Origin: an uncultured Porphyromonadaceae bacterium
Lineage (GTDB): Bacteria; Bacteroidota; Bacteroidia; Bacteroidales; Muribaculaceae
Reading direction: 5' to 3'
Length of the DNA stretch: 11,718 nucleotides
Assembly: GCA_947176285.1 (NCBI GenBank)
Contig: CAMWQF010000057.1
Span: 1 to 11,718, forward strand
How positions within the stretch are numbered: the first letter of the stretch is position 1; the number at the start of each line of letters is the position of its first letter. Below are positions 6,224-11,718 of the stretch, one piece after another. The notes beneath the pieces are model-generated. The model saw only the letters and a program-made list of their open reading frames with translations. It made no database searches and was not told where the DNA came from. A program made the position numbers and the translations under genes.

Positions 6224-6649
6224 TCATTTATCGTTGTCAAACAGAAGCCTTGTAGATTCAAGGATCGGAAGATTAGACTCCGTCGGCACGTAGATCACGG
6301 TCTTGTTGTTGAGGTCTGACTGCTGGCGCACCCAGAGATATTGTATATAAGTAGGAGTAATGCTGCCATTCTCAATGCGGATAGCCTCTGCTGCACCCTT
6401 CGCGCGTTCTATTTCCGCCTGGGCATTCAGTTTTTCAGCCTCAAGATTTGCCTTCGCCTCTTCGATCTTTATCTTGCGGTTTTGTTCTGCTTTGGCAAAC
6501 TCGGCTTTGCCCTCCATCTCTTGGCTCCACACGTTATACCATGGGCGTATGAACGCCATAGCCACTATCACTAATACGATACCTGCCACTCCCCACAGGG
6601 CTTTCTTGATGATGGCAGGATTAAACTGGTTGCTGTTGTTTGCGTACAT
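6224..6649 (-). CDS. Short membrane protein with an SPFH/prohibitin-like C-terminal tail
   Basis: A 141-residue protein. Residues 17-34 (ALWGVAGIVLVIVAMAFI) form one transmembrane helix. Residues 45-92 are a charged coiled coil rich in A, E and K (EEAKANLEAEKLNAQAEIER). The tail TPTYIQYLWVRQQSD and VIYVPTESNLPILE (99-131) resembles the end of SPFH proteins (stomatin/prohibitin/flotillin type), where the same AEAxRI...YLQYLW...VIYVPT pattern occurs. The SPFH domain proper, about 170 residues, is missing, so this is a mini-scaffold or a reduced derivative rather than a full family member. The gene starts 24 nt after the zinc-ribbon gene, probably co-transcribed. It is likely an inner-membrane oligomeric protein; its role is unknown. 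Confidence 0.65.
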   Translation of the reverse strand: MYANNSNQFNPAIIKKALWGVAGIVLVIVAMAFIRPWYNVWSQEMEGKAEFAKAEQNRKIKIEEAKANLEAEKLNAQAEIERAKGAAEAIRIENGSITPTYIQYLWVRQQSDLNNKTVIYVPTESNLPILESTRLLFDNDK

Positions 6650-6673
6650 AATATTTATTTTAAAAGTTTTGTA

Positions 6674-7330
6674 TTACTGACATACACGATTCCCGTTCTT
6701 TATCAGCAAAAACGGTAACGTATCCCGATCGGAGATGTGTTTCAGCATGGCTTCCACAACCCAGCGGTCGTCTTCTTCATGATGCTGTGTGAGAATCTCT
6801 CGAGCCTCTTCGAATCTTCCGCTTTCCCTCAGCAGTTCTGCATGGAAAAGGTCGTAGTCTGCCGAAGTGTCTATCCCGTCAAGAAGTTCTTGCACTGTCG
6901 TCTCAAATATATTTTTATCATACTCTGAAGGGTTGCAACGCGAAGTATCTTGATTTCGTCTGAACTCATCATTATATGCCATAAAGAGCTGGTGATTCAT
7001 TATCCATCGCTGCATTTTGGTAAGTGTGAGATGTTGCATCTGCTTCTTTGCTTCCTTCAGTTCTGAATAATTCAGAGTCCCAAGTTCTCTGGAATAGCGG
7101 AATTTAGATTCATCTTCTTTTGCATACTCACTTTTTGCTTGCTCGATGAAATAGTATTTGCCGCAGTGAGGACATTTCTGGATAGGCGATACTTCCGGAA
7201 GCATAGGATAATGCCTACGGGTGTCGCTCCAAACCGTACCTCTGAAGGTGTTTCCGCTTAAGAGGCTCATCACCTCTTTTATGCCGCCGCAATAAGGGCA
7301 ACTGAGAATTTTTGCTGGTCCTGGATTCAT
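6674..7330 (-). CDS. Zinc-ribbon protein with a TPR-like C-terminus, unknown function
   Basis: A 218-residue soluble protein. Two CxxC knuckles, Cys11/Cys14 (CPYCGG) and Cys53/Cys56 (CPHCGKYY), form a split zinc ribbon. They enclose about 38 residues including SGNTFRGTVWSDTRRHYPMLP, which may read or bind something. Residues 157-182 (YDLFHAELLRESGRFEEAREIL) look like one TPR helix pair. I do not recognise a named family. It lies 58 nt after the membrane-protein gene and 24 nt before the SPFH-tail gene, all on the same strand, so it probably belongs to the sigma-factor series. Zinc-ribbon proteins of this build often act as adaptors; that is only a suggestion. Confidence 0.6.
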   Translation of the reverse strand: MNPGPAKILSCPYCGGIKEVMSLLSGNTFRGTVWSDTRRHYPMLPEVSPIQKCPHCGKYYFIEQAKSEYAKEDESKFRYSRELGTLNYSELKEAKKQMQHLTLTKMQRWIMNHQLFMAYNDEFRRNQDTSRCNPSEYDKNIFETTVQELLDGIDTSADYDLFHAELLRESGRFEEAREILTQHHEEDDRWVVEAMLKHISDRDTLPFLLIKNGNRVCQ

Positions 7331-7388
7331 GTTAATGTATTATTTGGTTATATAGAACATATACCATACTTGGGGCAAAGTAAACAGA

Positions 7389-8174
7389 TCACTCAAGAAT
7401 TTCCAGCATTTTTTTGCAATAATCTATGAAGTCAGGGTCAGCATCACTTTCAGCCAGTTCTTTTAGCACTTCAACCGCCTTATCTTTCATTCCAAGTTTC
7501 AGGTATGCCTTCACAAGATCCATCCCCGCTTCCTGAGTGTTGAAATTATCAAGATAATAGTCGGAATTCTCTGTCTCAGGTGCTTGTTCATATAGAATTC
7601 CATTGTGTGAATGCTTTGAAACGGAATACTGCTTTTCAAGTTTCGGAAGTATGTCCTCGACTTCATCCTTTTGCATTGATGAAATCTCTAATCCTCTTGA
7701 ATGAGTAGTATACGCTTCGCTTGCAAGCAGAGCACTATCACAAAGCCGGGTGTTTATGCTTCGGGAGACGGGAATAAAAATAATCAGTAGAATGGCAGCC
7801 ACTGACGCTATTGCTCCTGCCCAGATCTTCCAGTTTTTCTGTCGTGTAGCCGGTATTTCAGTATGAGGTGCTATAGCCGGTTCTTCATCCAATTCATCCC
7901 AATCATACGCTGCGCCGAAAGCAATGTTACTCATTCTATTAGCAACATGATGACTTTCGCTCATAACGAAATTGTCATTCAATACTGTATCACGTTTCAT
8001 TTCCCATGCCGCAATTTGTGGCTTTTCTTCGGTGTCGTAGATGAGGGAAAGGAAATCTTCGTCGCTCATATTGCGCATCGCTGTTTCGAACTCAGCGTTA
8101 TCCTGTTCGGCTTCCTGAATCAATCCCTTAATTATGAGATTGTCAAGGCATTTTTCTAAATCTTTCTCTTTCAT
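7389..8174 (-). CDS. Single-pass membrane protein with TPR-like tail, possible anti-sigma-type regulator
   Basis: A 261-residue protein. The N-terminal 112 residues are acidic and cytoplasmic in character (AMRNMSDEDFLSLIYDTEE at 32-50). One transmembrane helix spans about 115-135 (WKIWAGAIASVAAILLIIFI). The rest would lie outside and ends in a TPR-like pair, MDLVKAYLKLGMKDKAVEVLKELAE (218-242). The layout, with its position 12 nt after a sigma-factor gene, resembles an anti-sigma factor or an output protein of that sigma factor, but I see no zinc-binding anti-sigma motif (HxxxCxxC) and no FecR domain. It could equally be a stress-response membrane protein. Function is inferred from context only. 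Confidence 0.55.
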   Translation of the reverse strand: MKEKDLEKCLDNLIIKGLIQEAEQDNAEFETAMRNMSDEDFLSLIYDTEEKPQIAAWEMKRDTVLNDNFVMSESHHVANRMSNIAFGAAYDWDELDEEPAIAPHTEIPATRQKNWKIWAGAIASVAAILLIIFIPVSRSINTRLCDSALLASEAYTTHSRGLEISSMQKDEVEDILPKLEKQYSVSKHSHNGILYEQAPETENSDYYLDNFNTQEAGMDLVKAYLKLGMKDKAVEVLKELAESDADPDFIDYCKKMLEILE

Positions 8175-8186
8175 GATCAGTAGGCT

Positions 8187-8747
8187 TTATTCCAGGATGC
8201 CGAGACGGCGGACTGCGTTCAACACTCTTTGTTTTATTTTATCCCTGCAGCGGTTTTTGATTACGTTTGCGCTTCTTGCGTCACTGTAGTTCATGGAATC
8301 GGCAATTTCCTTCATGGAAAAATCATCGAAATAATACATCCTGAGTATCTGGTTGCATGGATCGGGGATATAACTGAGTTCTGCGGCGAGAACTGACTTA
8401 AGGTCAGGATCATTGTAAATTGATTTCTCAGCTTCTTGCTGCTCCATATACTCTTTTTCAAACTCTTCACGGTCGAAATTCTCATCGTCGAAGGAAGGAA
8501 TATGACGTTTTATGGTAGCGAAGTTGCATGCCTGTTTCCATCCTAAGTTGAAGATATATGATCTCCAGCTTTTCACTTTTTCTGTCTTTCCGTTCCGGAT
8601 ATTATCGCGCACGTCAATCCATACGTTGACATAGATATCCATTATGTCATCGTAATCGATCTTAAAATTCTTGCGCAAGAAATTTATGAAAGGTTGTTTC
8701 AACCCTTCAAAATTCAGGTGCACTATTTCATTATAGTCGATTGCCAT
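8187..8747 (-). CDS. RNA polymerase sigma factor, sigma-70/ECF family
   Basis: A 186-residue protein with the two-domain ECF layout. Residues about 15-82 form region 2 (DYDDIMDIYVNVWIDVRDNIR, then WRSYIFNLGWKQACNFA). An acidic linker at 87-115 is rich in E, D and Y. Residues about 117-178 form region 4, with the helix-turn-helix FDDFSMKEIADSMNYSDARS (140-159) and KNRCRDKIKQRV. The linker is longer and more acidic than usual. It redirects RNA polymerase to a small regulon. It is the first gene of a same-strand series with the membrane protein 12 nt downstream. A promoter with an inverted repeat lies upstream, which suggests control of its own transcription. The signal it answers cannot be read. 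Confidence 0.8.
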   Translation of the reverse strand: MAIDYNEIVHLNFEGLKQPFINFLRKNFKIDYDDIMDIYVNVWIDVRDNIRNGKTEKVKSWRSYIFNLGWKQACNFATIKRHIPSFDDENFDREEFEKEYMEQQEAEKSIYNDPDLKSVLAAELSYIPDPCNQILRMYYFDDFSMKEIADSMNYSDARSANVIKNRCRDKIKQRVLNAVRRLGILE

Positions 8748-8760
8748 CTAAAAGATCTTT

Positions 8761-8800
8761 TATTTCGCAAATTTAATCAAAATTATTGAATGGCGAAATA
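8761..8800 (-). promoter_or_regulatory. Promoter region of the sigma-factor operon with flanking inverted repeat
   Basis: On the minus strand two -7 boxes overlap this region: TAAATTTG (8775-8768) and TAATTTTG (8785-8778). The -33 elements are weak (TTTC for the first at 19 nt spacing). TATTTCGC (8761-8768) and GCGAAATA (8793-8800) are a perfect 8-bp inverted repeat with centres 32 bp apart, about three helical turns, placed around the promoter core like an operator. Confidence 0.5.
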
Positions 8801-8871
8801 TATTACAGGTGTTTATTTTTTGAATAAGTTTTCTGTTTTATATTCCTTTTCCCATTTATTTTTTAATAATG

Positions 8872-8908
8872 AATCCGGATTCTAGCCCTTGCGGCAGAAA
8901 TCCGGATT
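8872..8908 (-). terminator. Terminator of the vWA gene
   Basis: AATCCGGATT occurs at 8872-8881 and again at 8899-8908. The sequence is self-complementary, so the copies pair over 10 bp around a 17-nt loop. On the minus strand the stem starts about 8 nt after the vWA stop and is followed by an AT-rich stretch rather than a clean T-run. Confidence 0.6.
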
Positions 8909-8915
8909 ACAATTA

Positions 8916-9707
8916 TCAATAAGGAGCGACTTCATCCTCTGAATCGAAGTAACCATCATCAAGATCGGAACTCTTGACTCCTTTCTTGATCTTGCCGAAG
9001 AATCTTTTTCTTGACAGGTTTTCCTTCTCAAACATCGCCGTCGTTCCTGCAAAACTTGCTGAGAAAGCCATCTTGTTGTTGATTGCCATAGACTCAGCAA
9101 CTGCCTCAACATCCTGATTTGCTCCAATGTAAGTGAACACCCATCCAGTTTTCCTCATTTCCTCCACAAGACTCTTTATGGCTTTGCCGTCATATTCGCA
9201 AGAGGCATTCTCATATCCATCGGTGATCACAGTTACTAAAACGATATCTTCTTTCGTTACTTTCTTTCGCAACTCATTGATAGATCTTCCCATAGCATCG
9301 TAAAGAGGGGTGCCCCCGTATGGTCGGTATTGTTCTCCGATGATATCTATGGCTTTATCAGCGGGGGTGTTGTGATATATCTTGTTGTAGTGGCTGGTGT
9401 CAAATGTTACGAGATTCACGAAATGCTCCTGATCTGCATGCTCTTTCTGAGCCTCTCGGATGGTCTGTAAAGTCTCATTTAATCCGGTCAAAGCAGGATA
9501 ATAGATCGACTGCATAGATCCGCTCTCATCAAGAATGATAAGATTATGCACCCTCACCTTATCATATTCGGTATGCTTGTCTTCAATCGATTGATTGGTA
9601 TTTGAAGCGTGATTAATTTTATTTTTCTCTGGTTGTGGCATAGTCATGGAGGCATCGCTGCCCTCAATCGGCTGAACGCTCATCTTGAATAAATTTAAGA
9701 TCTTCAT
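8916..9707 (-). CDS. Stand-alone von Willebrand factor A (vWA) domain protein
   Basis: A 263-residue protein. The first 50 residues are polar and probably disordered. A vWA fold follows from VRVHNLIILDESGSM (51-65) to about residue 215. The metal-ion-dependent adhesion site is complete: Asp60, Ser62 and Ser64 (DESGS), Thr133 (GGTPLYDAMG) and Asp163 (ITDGYEN). The last 40 residues are basic and then acidic (KRFFGKIKKGVKSS, DLDDGYFDSEDE). There is no signal peptide, so it is cytoplasmic, in the manner of TerY-like or phage-type vWA proteins. Such domains hold a partner protein through a bound metal ion. No AAA ATPase, tellurite-resistance or phosphatase partner is adjacent. It appears to be a single-gene unit with its own terminator. 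Its partner is unknown. Confidence 0.8.
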   Translation of the reverse strand: MKILNLFKMSVQPIEGSDASMTMPQPEKNKINHASNTNQSIEDKHTEYDKVRVHNLIILDESGSMQSIYYPALTGLNETLQTIREAQKEHADQEHFVNLVTFDTSHYNKIYHNTPADKAIDIIGEQYRPYGGTPLYDAMGRSINELRKKVTKEDIVLVTVITDGYENASCEYDGKAIKSLVEEMRKTGWVFTYIGANQDVEAVAESMAINNKMAFSASFAGTTAMFEKENLSRKRFFGKIKKGVKSSDLDDGYFDSEDEVAPY

Positions 9708-9875
9708 AATTCTTTTAATTGTTTAGTACTGATTACACTCACGACGCGAAGCAAATATTGATCGTAAATCGTTGTTGTTTATTTATACCAAAAGCAATCC
9801 TAAAGTAAACAGCAACCTTAATATTTTTCTACAATCTTATGTCCATCACTCTAAATCCTATCTTTTCCATAGCCA

Positions 9876-9971
9876 TCAAATGTATGCGTCAGCTGGTTTG
9901 TCGCAGGTGAAACGCCCATCCCAATCATACTTAAAGCATGTACATAGCGGAAGCAATACTCTCTTATTCAT
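9876..9971 (-). CDS. Small ORF of 31 codons with C-terminal RFTCDKPADA motif
   Basis: The minus strand from ATG 9971 encodes 31 residues, beginning MNKRVLLPLCTCFKYDWDG and ending RFTCDKPADAYI. The last part recurs at 11262-11303, where it reads RFTFDKPADA; three of the four base differences within these ten codons are silent, which suggests that the segment was once, or still is, selected as protein. The start lies at the edge of a 33-bp tandem repeat. I do not recognise the family. It may be a real mini-protein, the surviving end of a longer gene, or part of a repeated element. Confidence 0.3.
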   Translation of the reverse strand: MNKRVLLPLCTCFKYDWDGRFTCDKPADAYI

Positions 9972-10059
9972 CTTGATTTTTCTGAGAAAGTATCAGTTAT
10001 AACTCTTGATTTTTCTGAGAAAGTATCAGTTATTCCTCTTGATTTTTTTGAAAAATTAT
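9971..10059 (+). repeat. 33-bp tandem repeat, about 2.7 copies
   Basis: A 30-nt block beginning TCTTGATTTTTCTGAG and ending AAAGTATCAGTTAT is identical at 9971-10000 and 10004-10033, and a diverged, shortened copy follows at 10037-10059. The period is 33 bp. Each full unit contains a short dyad, CTGA-GAAAGTA-TCAG. The period is a multiple of three, and one plus-strand frame reads LDFSEKVSVIT, LDFSEKVSVIP, LDFFEKLL and then stop at 10062-10064, although an in-frame stop at 9945-9947 cuts it off upstream. Confidence 0.85.
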
Positions 10060-10067
10060 TATAATTA

Positions 10068-10099
10068 TTTGTAAATTCATGTATTTATACTTAAATTTG
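10068..10099 (+). promoter_or_regulatory. Promoter in front of the DUF4143 remnant
   Basis: TTTG (10068-10071), a 20-nt spacer, then TAAATTTG (10092-10099), a perfect -33/-7 pair. The predicted start is near 10105, about 70 nt before the ATG at 10174. Confidence 0.65.
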
Positions 10100-10137
10100 C
10101 ATCACAATCCTTATCTCTGTAAAGAAATGATATATTT

Positions 10138-11220
10138 CATGCTCTGAAATCACTTTGGGCTTTTAAGGAGCAGATGCCGGCTCTGCACGTAGTAGCAGCA
10201 GGGTCATTGCTGGAATTCGCATTGAAGAAACTTCCCTCTTATGGAGTGGGAAGGGTAAGCTCCATATTTATGTATCCTATGGCTAATGAGGAATTCCTTG
10301 ATGCCATCGGGAAAGAGAAATGGAATGAGGCTATAAAGACTGCATCACCGGAACAACCTTTGTTTGCCGCATTGCATGAGGAGTTCGTAAAAGTATACCG
10401 CACATTTCTTTTGGTCGGAGGGATGCCCGCAAGCGTAAAGGCCTGGGTTGAAACAGGCGACTACCGGAACTGTATGGAGGAACTTGCCGACATCCAGCAA
10501 TCCTACTATGATGACTTCTCCAAATATGCTGCAAAGGTAAGTCCGGAACTGCTGCGCAATACACTTCAAAGTGTAGTCGCACAAATTGGAGGAAAGTTTG
10601 TCTATAGTAAAGTTAATGGTGGCTACTCTATTGAAGACGTAAAGACGGCCTTAGGTCTTCTATCCGATGCTGGGATCATTAAGCCGGTACGCCATACAGC
10701 CGCCAATGGACTCCCATTGGGAGCCGAGGTAAATGAGAAATTTACCAAGTACATATTCCTTGACAGCGGACTTCTACTGAGTATCCTTAACCTCGACTTC
10801 GGAGGAGCACAGAATGTCAATGAACTGATTTTGGTAGGAACGGAGGAAGAACTTATAAATAAGGGGAAATTGGCAGAACTTTCGGTAGGATGGGAACTGG
10901 TCAAAGTTGCCGATTTCCGTCACAAATATGAATTATTTTATTGGGAAAACCTATCAAACGGAGCCACATCGGAAGTGGATTATGTTATACCTTATGATAT
11001 GAAAGTGCTTCCGATAGAAGTGAAGTCAGGCACCAGCGGAAAGATGAAAAGCCTCCGTCTCTTCATGCAGAAAAAGCATTTGACGGTTGGAATAAGGACT
11101 TCTCTGGAGAATTTCGGTCAACTTAGATATGAGGATTCAGAGGGGCTGCGCCTTATCAACATCATTCCTATATATGCTATAGGAAAGCTAACTACATCTT
11201 TTGAGCCCCATTTTTTATGA
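10138..11220 (+). pseudogene. DUF4143-family ATPase, N-terminally truncated
   Basis: An open frame of 348 codons from ATG 10174. It matches the C-terminal three quarters of the ATP-binding DUF4143 proteins: HVVAAGSLLEFAL (sensor-like strand), IFMYPMANEEFLDAIG, LLVGGMPASVKAWVETGDY, the winged-helix part, YIFLDSGLL, and the nuclease-like EVDYVIPYDMKVLPIEVKSG. Homology continues upstream of the ATG in the same frame (HALKSLWAFKEQ, from about 10138) until a stop at 10120-10122. The Walker A (GxxxxGKT) and Walker B parts, about 80-100 residues, are absent, so ATPase activity must be lost. The promoter upstream is intact, so an internal deletion that removed the 5' part is likely. The truncated frame may still be translated. 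Full-length relatives are often toxin-like or stress-linked and frequently multicopy; their function is poorly known. Confidence 0.8.
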
Positions 11221-11261
11221 GTCCAAAAGGAGCGTTCCGATCTATTCCTCGCCTTCCAATG

Positions 11262-11303
11262 TTATGCGTCAGCCGGCTTGTCGAAGGTAAAACGTTCCAT
11301 CAT
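11262..11303 (-). other. Second, degraded copy of the RFTxDKPADA mini-ORF
   Basis: The minus strand from 11303 reads MMERFTFDKPADA and stops. The surrounding plus-strand segment 11221-11295 matches 9841-9915 as a diverged direct repeat 1,380 bp away (for example TATGCGTCAGCxGGxTTGTCG in both). Upstream of this motif the copies differ by an insertion that breaks the reading frame. Apart from this repeat and the hairpin at 11392-11428, I see nothing in the non-coding stretch 11221-11485. Confidence 0.3.
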
Positions 11304-11391
11304 AATATTCTTTCGTCATACTTGCTTTCTTAGTGATTAAATTTTTATCCGAATTCCACTTTTCATAGATCGTTATTCCTTAGATATGAAA

Positions 11392-11428
11392 ATCCTCCCA
11401 TCCAATATTATATACCGGATGGGAGGAT
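11392..11428 (-). terminator. Strong hairpin terminator of the secreted-protein gene
   Basis: ATCCTCCCATCC (11392-11403) and GGATGGGAGGAT (11417-11428) form a perfect 12-bp stem with a 13-nt AT-rich loop. On the minus strand TTTT follows the stem. It lies about 57 nt after the stop of the gene at 11486 and could also stop transcription coming from the DUF4143 remnant. Confidence 0.75.
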
Positions 11429-11485
11429 AAAGTTTACAGTGTTGAGGAAAATATCGACGGTTGATTTCCGTTGGATAATGTTGGA

Positions 11486-11718
11486 TTATTTCACGAAAAT
11501 CTTGGTTGTCTTATCTCCCTGCTTGCGGATGTAGGTTGAGCCCGGAGCCGGATTAGATACTTCTACACCCTGAAGGTTATACCATTTTTCTGCATGTTTG
11601 TTTTCAATTGAAGACTGGATGCCAGATACGTCGCCGTTGACAGTGCCATCAGAATTTACTATGTTCGAATAGGTCTTTCTGCCTTCTTCGTCTGTATATA
11701 CTGCACGTACCCCGATTT
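11486..11718 (-). CDS. C-terminus of a secreted multidomain protein with a YNLQG sorting-type tail
   Basis: The last 76 codons of a longer gene whose start is beyond the right edge. The visible part opens with VRAVYTDEEGRKTYSNIV, which looks like the last strands of a fibronectin type III-like domain. It continues through a polar linker (SDGTVNGDVSGIQSSIENK) and ends WYNLQGVEVSNPAPGSTYIRKQ...KTTKIFVK. A C-terminal YNLQGxxV...GxYI block followed by a short basic strand is typical of secreted or surface proteins of Bacteroidales and resembles type IX secretion C-terminal domains. The upstream catalytic or binding domain is not in the window, so substrate and function are unknown. A strong terminator follows. 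Confidence 0.7.
   Translation of the reverse strand, partial: IGVRAVYTDEEGRKTYSNIVNSDGTVNGDVSGIQSSIENKHAEKWYNLQGVEVSNPAPGSTYIRKQGDKTTKIFVK

Noticed and set aside
6083..6319. Plus-strand 78-codon frame opposite the SPFH-tail gene
   Set aside because: It lies over the distal rpsU promoter and the end of a convincing minus-strand gene and has no start signal or family features.
8882..9127. Minus-strand frame overlapping the vWA gene
   Set aside because: It is a shifted frame of the vWA C-terminus and runs into the terminator hairpin.
9772..10002. Plus-strand 76-codon frame between the vWA gene and the DUF4143 remnant
   Set aside because: Low-complexity composition, no promoter or family features, and it reads through the tandem repeat; the opposite-strand mini-ORF with a conserved motif explains part of it better.
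9971..10059. The 33-bp repeat as a CRISPR array
   Set aside because: The units are separated by only 3 nt, so there are no spacers, and no cas genes are nearby.

Overview
The window looks like chromosome of a Bacteroidales bacterium, plausibly a Muribaculaceae- or Prevotella-like gut commensal. The evidence is the promoter style (-7 boxes of the form TAnnTTTG with TTTG 19-20 nt upstream, seen at several genes), mostly absent Shine-Dalgarno sequences, the rpsU-xerC gene pair typical of the phylum, a Bacteroidales-type PNPase N-terminus, and a C-terminal tail of the YNLQG type found on secreted Bacteroidales proteins. No tRNA, rRNA, CRISPR array or complete mobile element was seen.

Left part (1-4551). 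The first 17 codons of pnp run off the left edge on the minus strand. They are preceded by a leader whose 5' end would fold into a perfect 18-bp stem. Divergent to it is a tight plus-strand operon of five genes: two tandem FdtA/QdtA-type sugar-nucleotide ketoisomerase cupins of equal length (the first has lost one catalytic histidine), a FemAB/GNAT-like acyltransferase, an MBOAT O-acyltransferase and a membrane-anchored SGNH-like protein. Together they look like a cassette that makes and acylates an unusual deoxysugar on a surface glycan. The aminotransferase normally paired with FdtA is not present. This operon collides 3'-to-3' with xerC, overlapping it by 7 bp.

Middle part (4545-8747). The minus strand carries rpsU with two promoters and a terminator, then a cluster of palindromes resembling REP/RAYT elements, then xerC. 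Upstream of rpsU lies a minus-strand series: a sigma-70/ECF-like factor, a single-pass membrane protein with a TPR-like tail (possible regulator of the sigma factor), a zinc-ribbon protein and a short SPFH-tail membrane protein. The sigma gene promoter is bracketed by an 8-bp inverted repeat.

Right part (8872-11718). A stand-alone vWA-domain protein with an intact MIDAS and its own terminator is followed by a degenerate region. This holds a 33-bp tandem repeat, a 31-codon ORF whose C-terminal motif (RFTxDKPADA) recurs 1.38 kb away, and a DUF4143-family ATPase gene that has lost its ATP-binding N-terminus but keeps a good promoter. The window ends in the C-terminus of a secreted protein on the minus strand, with a strong hairpin terminator.

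The most promising unexplained items are the ketoisomerase pair and acylation cassette, the sigma factor/membrane protein/zinc-ribbon/SPFH-tail series, and the repeated mini-ORFs around the DUF4143 remnant.
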